The position numbers were made by a program, and so were the translations under genes. From DATAES01 sp963721305 (GTDB lineage Bacteria > Actinomycetota > Acidimicrobiia > Acidimicrobiales > JACDCH01): a stretch of DNA of 64,000 bases. The DNA is taken from the NCBI GenBank assembly GCA_963721305.1, contig CAVRIR010000006.1, positions 496,001-560,000 of the forward strand. The letters are read 5' to 3'. Positions within the stretch are counted from its first letter, which is position 1, and the number at the start of each line of letters is the position of its first letter. A model generated the notes under the pieces. The model did no database searches. It saw nothing but the letters and a program-made list of their open reading frames with translations, and was not told the origin of the DNA. Of this stretch, positions 60,177 to 64,000 are shown in pieces.

Positions 60177-61241
60177 ATGCTCTCGAGCATCACTCCGCTC
60201 GGTGAGCGGGGACGGCACAACCGATTCGCAGTCACGGCGACAGCCTTCGTGATCGGCGCGATCGCAGGCGGCGTCGCGCTCGGCGCGCTCGCTGGCTTCG
60301 TCGGATCGGCGCTGCCCTCCCGTGCCGCGCCCGTCGACGCATTGCTGGTCGCGCTCCTCGCGCTCGCCGGCGCATGGTTCGACATCCGGCGGGTCCCGAC
60401 GATCAAGCGGCAAGTCAACGAGGACTGGCTCGGCCGGTATCGCGGTTGGGTGTACGGCTTCGGCTTCGGCGCGCAACTGGGCTTCGGGCTCGTGACCGTG
60501 GTGACGAGCGCAGCCACCTACGTCGCGTTCGTGCTGGCGCTGCTGTCCGGGTCATCGGCTGCGGGCGCGCTCATCGGGTTCACGTTCGGAGCAATACGAG
60601 GACTGTCTCTGCTCATGGCGCGACACATCGACACGCCTGAAGCGCTGCGCGCGTTCCATCGCACGCTCGACGCTCGAGCTCCGCGCGGCGCGCAGTTGGC
60701 GGTCGCTGCGCAGGGACTGCTCGGCGTCATTGCGCTCGTCGCGCTCGGTGGGCGCAGCATGAGCGCACTGTCCGGATCCGGCATCACCATCGACGTTCCC
60801 GGTGGTTGGGACGGTCGCATCTACACACGAGCACCCGAACCGTCCGGGCTCCGTCCCGCGACCGCGGGAGTCCCCACGCAAGAGACCACCGGCGCGGTCG
60901 TCCACGTCGCGAGCTTTCCGCTGCCGGCGGAGACGGGCGACTACGGCGGCGGCGCCGTCGAGATCATGGCGAGCACGGATCTGCTGCTCGTGTTGTTCGA
61001 ACACGGCCACGCCAGCGCGAACACCCCCCTGTTCGCGGCGACCTCGATCCCGCGACTTCAGGCCACCGACGTGAGCACGATGCAGCTGCAGCGTCTGATC
61101 GACGGACAGGGCGGCGTGCAACGGTTCTTCACCGTCGCCGGACGCGCCTTCTGCCTCTACGTCGTGTTCGGCTCGTACATCCGCCGCGTACGGACGATCC
61201 CGGTCGTGAACGAGATTCTCGACACGATCGCGATCAACTGA
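60177..61241 (+). CDS. CcdA-like membrane protein with extracytoplasmic C-terminal domain
   Basis: 354 residues. About six membrane helices to residue 195: TATAFVIGAIAGGVALGALA, VDALLVALLALAGAWFDI, WVYGFGFGAQLGFGLVTVVT, AFVLALLSGSSAAGALIGF and others, arranged like DsbD/CcdA-type transporters, but without their redox Cys pair. The C-terminal 150 residues (GITIDVPGGWDGRIYTRAPE onward) form a separate soluble domain. Last gene of the diiron operon, with a good gagga site. Its stop TGA (61239-61241) directly abuts the convergent gene stop. Confidence 0.7.
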   Translation: MLSSITPLGERGRHNRFAVTATAFVIGAIAGGVALGALAGFVGSALPSRAAPVDALLVALLALAGAWFDIRRVPTIKRQVNEDWLGRYRGWVYGFGFGAQLGFGLVTVVTSAATYVAFVLALLSGSSAAGALIGFTFGAIRGLSLLMARHIDTPEALRAFHRTLDARAPRGAQLAVAAQGLLGVIALVALGGRSMSALSGSGITIDVPGGWDGRIYTRAPEPSGLRPATAGVPTQETTGAVVHVASFPLPAETGDYGGGAVEIMASTDLLLVLFEHGHASANTPLFAATSIPRLQATDVSTMQLQRLIDGQGGVQRFFTVAGRAFCLYVVFGSYIRRVRTIPVVNEILDTIAIN

Positions 61242-61757
61242 TCACACGCCTGGCTTGAAGACCATCAGCACGATGATCACGAGCAGCAACACGTGGTTGA
61301 TCGTGCTCGCGAGCGCGATGCGCTGGCCGACCTGCTCCATCTCGGCCGCCTGCGGCGGAGGTCCTCCGGCAGTCGGCGCCACCGCGACCATTTCCTGCTG
61401 CAACACGATGAGTCGCTTCGCGGACGGGAGGACCATGGCGTGGGTCACGCCGAGCGCGACCACGTAGAGCAGGATCGACAACCCGACCCACGTCTGCGAG
61501 AAGGCCCAGGCGCCATCGCTCGAGCCGATGAGCGCGAAGCCCACCAACGGCACGAGGTAGATGCAGATCTCGGCGACCTTCGTCGACACGAAGAAGTTCG
61601 CCTCGGTGATCGCGAGTCCCTCGACCCCGCCGCGCTTCTTCGCCTGCGCGCCGTACACGCCGTTCAACAGGACACCGCCGAAGCCGACGATGACGAGCAC
61701 GATGTGCAGGACGAGGAGGATCTTGTAGGGGGTGTCGGTGATCGCCGCCGTGACCAT
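61242..61757 (-). CDS. DUF2269-like integral membrane protein
   Basis: 171 residues, four predicted helices: ILLVLHIVLVIVGFGGVLLN, VAEICIYLVPLVGFALIG, WVGLSILLYVVALGVTHAMV and INHVLLLVIIVLMVFKPGV, with an Ala/Pro-rich cytoplasmic loop (VAVAPTAGGPPPQAAEMEQ). Predicted integral membrane protein of the DUF2269 type; role unknown. Ends flush against the convergent CcdA-like gene (no bases between stops). Confidence 0.75.
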   Translation of the reverse strand: MVTAAITDTPYKILLVLHIVLVIVGFGGVLLNGVYGAQAKKRGGVEGLAITEANFFVSTKVAEICIYLVPLVGFALIGSSDGAWAFSQTWVGLSILLYVVALGVTHAMVLPSAKRLIVLQQEMVAVAPTAGGPPPQAAEMEQVGQRIALASTINHVLLLVIIVLMVFKPGV

Positions 61758-61816
61758 GGCGGGTGAACCTACTCCGGATCGTGTGGAACCGATCGGCGCG
61801 TCGGCGCCGGAATCGG

Positions 61817-63085
61817 TCAGATGTTGACGAGGCGCAGGTCGTCCGTGTGGCCGTCGAGCACGTCGGCGCTCGGCCCTCCCAACCAGTCGAGTCCGGCGGC
61901 GTACAGCGAGCGCGTGTCCGTCTGCACGACCAGGTCACCCTCGGTCAGCTTCGACAGGTCGACCGTCCCGTGCAGACCACCCTGCACCGCGGGACCCGCG
62001 AGGAAGTGAACGCCACCGAGGCCGTGGTCGGTGCCGTCGCTGCCGTTCTCCGCGGCTCGCCGACCGAACTCGCTCGTCGTCATCAGCAACACGCGATCGG
62101 CGCTGCCCTTCTGCGTGAGCGACTTGAAGAACGTGGACACGCCGTTGGCGAGGTCGGTGAGCAGCCGCTGGTGCGTGTCGGTCTGGTTCGCATGGGTGTC
62201 GAAACCTGCAGCACTCACGAGGAGCACACGAGCACCGAGATCGAGGTCGATCAAGTTGGCGGCCGCTTCGAGACCGGACGTGATCGGACCGGTCGCCGCA
62301 GGATCAGGATCGTCGCCCTCGACGGATGTGTCCTGCGATGCCTTCGACAGCACATCGACGGCGCGGAGGGCGGCCGGGACGGCCGCTTGCGCCTGTGCGA
62401 GGAGCGTGTCGGTCGGCGCCGGTGTGGCCATCGCCGCGAACGCCTGCGCCAAGCGAGCGGGGTTGGTGCCTCGAGGCGTGAACAACTTGAAGCCCTGCAA
62501 GCTGTTCACCGCGGTCGCTTGCGAGTGATCGGACGTCAAGGCCGGCACCGCGCCGCCGCCGAGTGAGATCGCGACGAGCGGGTTGTCGGTCGCGGCACTC
62601 GTCGCGTCGAGCCACCGACCGATCCAACCGGTCGACAGCTTGTGATCGGGACTCGCGGTCCACCACGAAGCCAGCGACTCGAAGTGCGACCGGCTGTCGG
62701 TCGCGAAGCCCACCCCCGGAACCACCGCAAGTTGATGCGCGTCCCACAGCGGAACCAGCGGTTGCAACGCGGGATGGAGCCCGACGCTCGACTCGCCGCT
62801 CAGCGCAACCAGCTTGTCGTCCGCGATCCCGAGCTTCGGCCGAACGTCGTGGTAGCGGCCGTCGTGCGGGATGACCGTGTTCAGCGCGTCGTTGCCGCCG
62901 CTCATCTGCACGACGACGAGCACGCGTCCACCGGCGTCGGCCTGTTCCACGACCCCGTGTGATGCAGAGGTGTGTTCGCGCAGCAAACCGGCCCACGCGG
63001 CCGCGCCGGTGAGGGCCGCCCCGCCGGTCAGGCCGATGAACCGGCGACGACTCACAATCCTGCGGCGTTCCTTCCCGTCCTTCAT
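61817..63085 (-). CDS. DUF1501 protein, Tat-exported
   Basis: 422 residues from ATG 63085. A Tat signal at the start: MKDGKERRRIVSRRRFIGLT followed by GGAALTGAAAWAGL. DUF1501 domain: VVVQMSGGNDALNTVIPHDG, HFESLASWWTASPDHKLSTG, LTSDHSQATAVNSLQGFKLF, and VLLVSAAGFDTHANQTDTH. Alkaline-phosphatase-superfamily-like fold, often paired with DUF1800, as here (4-base overlap ATGA). Extracytoplasmic; activity unknown. TatA in this window may be part of its exporter. Confidence 0.9.
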   Translation of the reverse strand: MKDGKERRRIVSRRRFIGLTGGAALTGAAAWAGLLREHTSASHGVVEQADAGGRVLVVVQMSGGNDALNTVIPHDGRYHDVRPKLGIADDKLVALSGESSVGLHPALQPLVPLWDAHQLAVVPGVGFATDSRSHFESLASWWTASPDHKLSTGWIGRWLDATSAATDNPLVAISLGGGAVPALTSDHSQATAVNSLQGFKLFTPRGTNPARLAQAFAAMATPAPTDTLLAQAQAAVPAALRAVDVLSKASQDTSVEGDDPDPAATGPITSGLEAAANLIDLDLGARVLLVSAAGFDTHANQTDTHQRLLTDLANGVSTFFKSLTQKGSADRVLLMTTSEFGRRAAENGSDGTDHGLGGVHFLAGPAVQGGLHGTVDLSKLTEGDLVVQTDTRSLYAAGLDWLGGPSADVLDGHTDDLRLVNI

Positions 63086-64000
63086 GCGAGCGCCAGGTCC
63101 GGTGAGCAGAGCGCGAGTGTGAGGACGCCCTGGGGATCGCCTTTCAGCTCCGCGAGCGCGGTCTTCGTGGCGCCGCCGAAACCTTCGGGGTGCCCGAGCG
63201 CGTCAGCGAGCGTGTCGAGCTCGAAGGATCGCGCCGCCGCCATCGCCGGGTTGCCGTCGGGTACGTGTTTCACGATGGCGCCGGCCAGGTCGTAACGGGC
63301 GACGACGGTCGACGCGCCGAACCACGTCGCGCCGCTCGGCCAACCCGCGACGTTCGGTGGATAGAGAGGGATCTGGCCGGCCGCTCGCAAACCGCTCAGC
63401 CGTTGGGCTGCAGGGATCGCCGCACCTGTGGCGCGTTGCGCGGCGATGAGCCAGGGAACCGGCTGGTTCACGGACTCGACGCCGTGTCCGGTGACGCCCG
63501 CCTCGAGGATCGATCGGACCAGCGCGCGCGTGTCGAGCTGGTTCGCGGCGAAGTCCTGAGCGAACTGCGCGACCAGCGCAGGATCGACGGACGGACCGAG
63601 GATCGCCTTCGAGAGCTCGCCGGCAATGAACGGCGCGCACTTCGGATGGCTCACGATCGCGTCCACCACGCTGTCGACGTCGTGCACGTTGGTGACACCT
63701 AGGTACGGCTGCGGCGCCTCGTCGTGCCTGGTGCTGACGAACTTCGACGGCCCACCCGTCTGCGGGACCGTCCATCCGGTCAGCGCACGTGCACCTGCCT
63801 GCACGTCGTCCTCGGTGTAGTTCCCGAGCCCGAGGGTGAACAGCTCGAGCAGCTCGCGGCCGTAGTTCTCGTTCGGCTCTTGCCCGGTACTCGTGTCGCC
63901 GTCGAGGTACTGGAGCATCGCGGAGTCGATCGTGGCGGCGCGCACGAGCTGCGGGAACGGCGCGAGTGCGAGCGAGCGGAACGTGCGCAGCTGCTGCACC
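63082..64000 (-). CDS. DUF1800 protein, 5' part beyond window
   Basis: About 306 residues of the C-terminal part are present; the start lies past base 64000. LDGDTSTGQEPNENYGRELL followed by ELFTLGLGNYTEDDVQAGAR, ALTGWTVP and VVDAIVSHPKCAPFIAGELS are the marks of DUF1800, and YPPNVAGWPSGATWFGASTV comes near the end. DUF1800 and DUF1501 genes are regularly paired and probably work together in the envelope, perhaps in polysaccharide or phosphate handling; no direct function is known. Stop overlaps the DUF1501 start. Confidence 0.88.
   Translation of the reverse strand, partial: VQQLRTFRSLALAPFPQLVRAATIDSAMLQYLDGDTSTGQEPNENYGRELLELFTLGLGNYTEDDVQAGARALTGWTVPQTGGPSKFVSTRHDEAPQPYLGVTNVHDVDSVVDAIVSHPKCAPFIAGELSKAILGPSVDPALVAQFAQDFAANQLDTRALVRSILEAGVTGHGVESVNQPVPWLIAAQRATGAAIPAAQRLSGLRAAGQIPLYPPNVAGWPSGATWFGASTVVARYDLAGAIVKHVPDGNPAMAAARSFELDTLADALGHPEGFGGATKTALAELKGDPQGVLTLALCSPDLALA

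Overview
The window is GC-rich, densely packed chromosomal DNA read on both strands. I infer an actinobacterium, most likely of the Acidimicrobiia type. The reasons are GTG/TTG starts, two F420-type luciferase-like oxidoreductases, a split SUF iron-sulfur cluster with a SufU scaffold and a Rieske protein, an ECF sigma factor paired with a DGPF protein, start codons that sit almost on their promoters, and enzymes resembling those of the actinobacterial ethylmalonyl-CoA pathway. I saw no rRNA, tRNA, CRISPR array, transposase, integrase or phage gene. It looks like ordinary chromosome dotted with short repeated hairpins.

Layout. 1-6 kb: a cut DJ-1/PfpI gene, a large ATP-binding LuxR regulator, an acyl-CoA dehydrogenase and a VapBC toxin-antitoxin pair with a palindromic operator. 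6-10.9 kb: a two-gene ABC exporter (first gene frameshifted), a metallo-hydrolase and tatA. 11-22.5 kb: the SUF system in two transcription units, sufC-sufS-sufU(-SDR) on the plus strand and sufB-small Cys protein-sufD-Rieske-sufC2 on the minus strand. Both are preceded by the same 24-bp element. Two polytopic glycosyltransferases and an L,D-transpeptidase lie between them. 22.5-31.5 kb: a second ABC exporter pair, oligopeptidase B, flavin reductase, an MBL protein and an epoxide-hydrolase-like protein.

31.6-33.6 kb holds the most striking locus: a thioredoxin-fusion protein followed by a UGSC-family gene whose U-G-S-C motif is encoded by an in-frame TGA with a SECIS-like hairpin just behind it, so a probable selenoprotein. 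33.6-43.7 kb: mutY, a methyltransferase, then MaoC hydratase, methylsuccinyl-CoA-dehydrogenase-like ACAD and CitE/malyl-CoA-lyase-like genes (candidate ethylmalonyl-CoA pathway steps). These are interleaved with sarcosine-oxidase-like and formaldehyde-activating-enzyme (Fae) genes, suggesting C1/C2 metabolism. 43.7-57.6 kb: small redox proteins, divergent class II and class I fumarases, an ABC-F protein (frameshifted), an acyl-CoA synthetase, two LLM oxidoreductases and an ECF42-like sigma operon. 57.6-61.2 kb: a probable operon of a ferritin-like diiron protein, MauE-like, MauD-like and CcdA-like proteins behind a palindromic operator/promoter. The window ends in a Tat-exported DUF1501 gene and a cut DUF1800 gene.

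Two families of intergenic hairpin repeats (about 52 bp, eight copies; about 48 bp, four copies) mostly sit directly after stop codons and probably act as terminators. Four genes carry single-base frameshifts at CG-alternating runs. These may be sequence errors rather than true decay.
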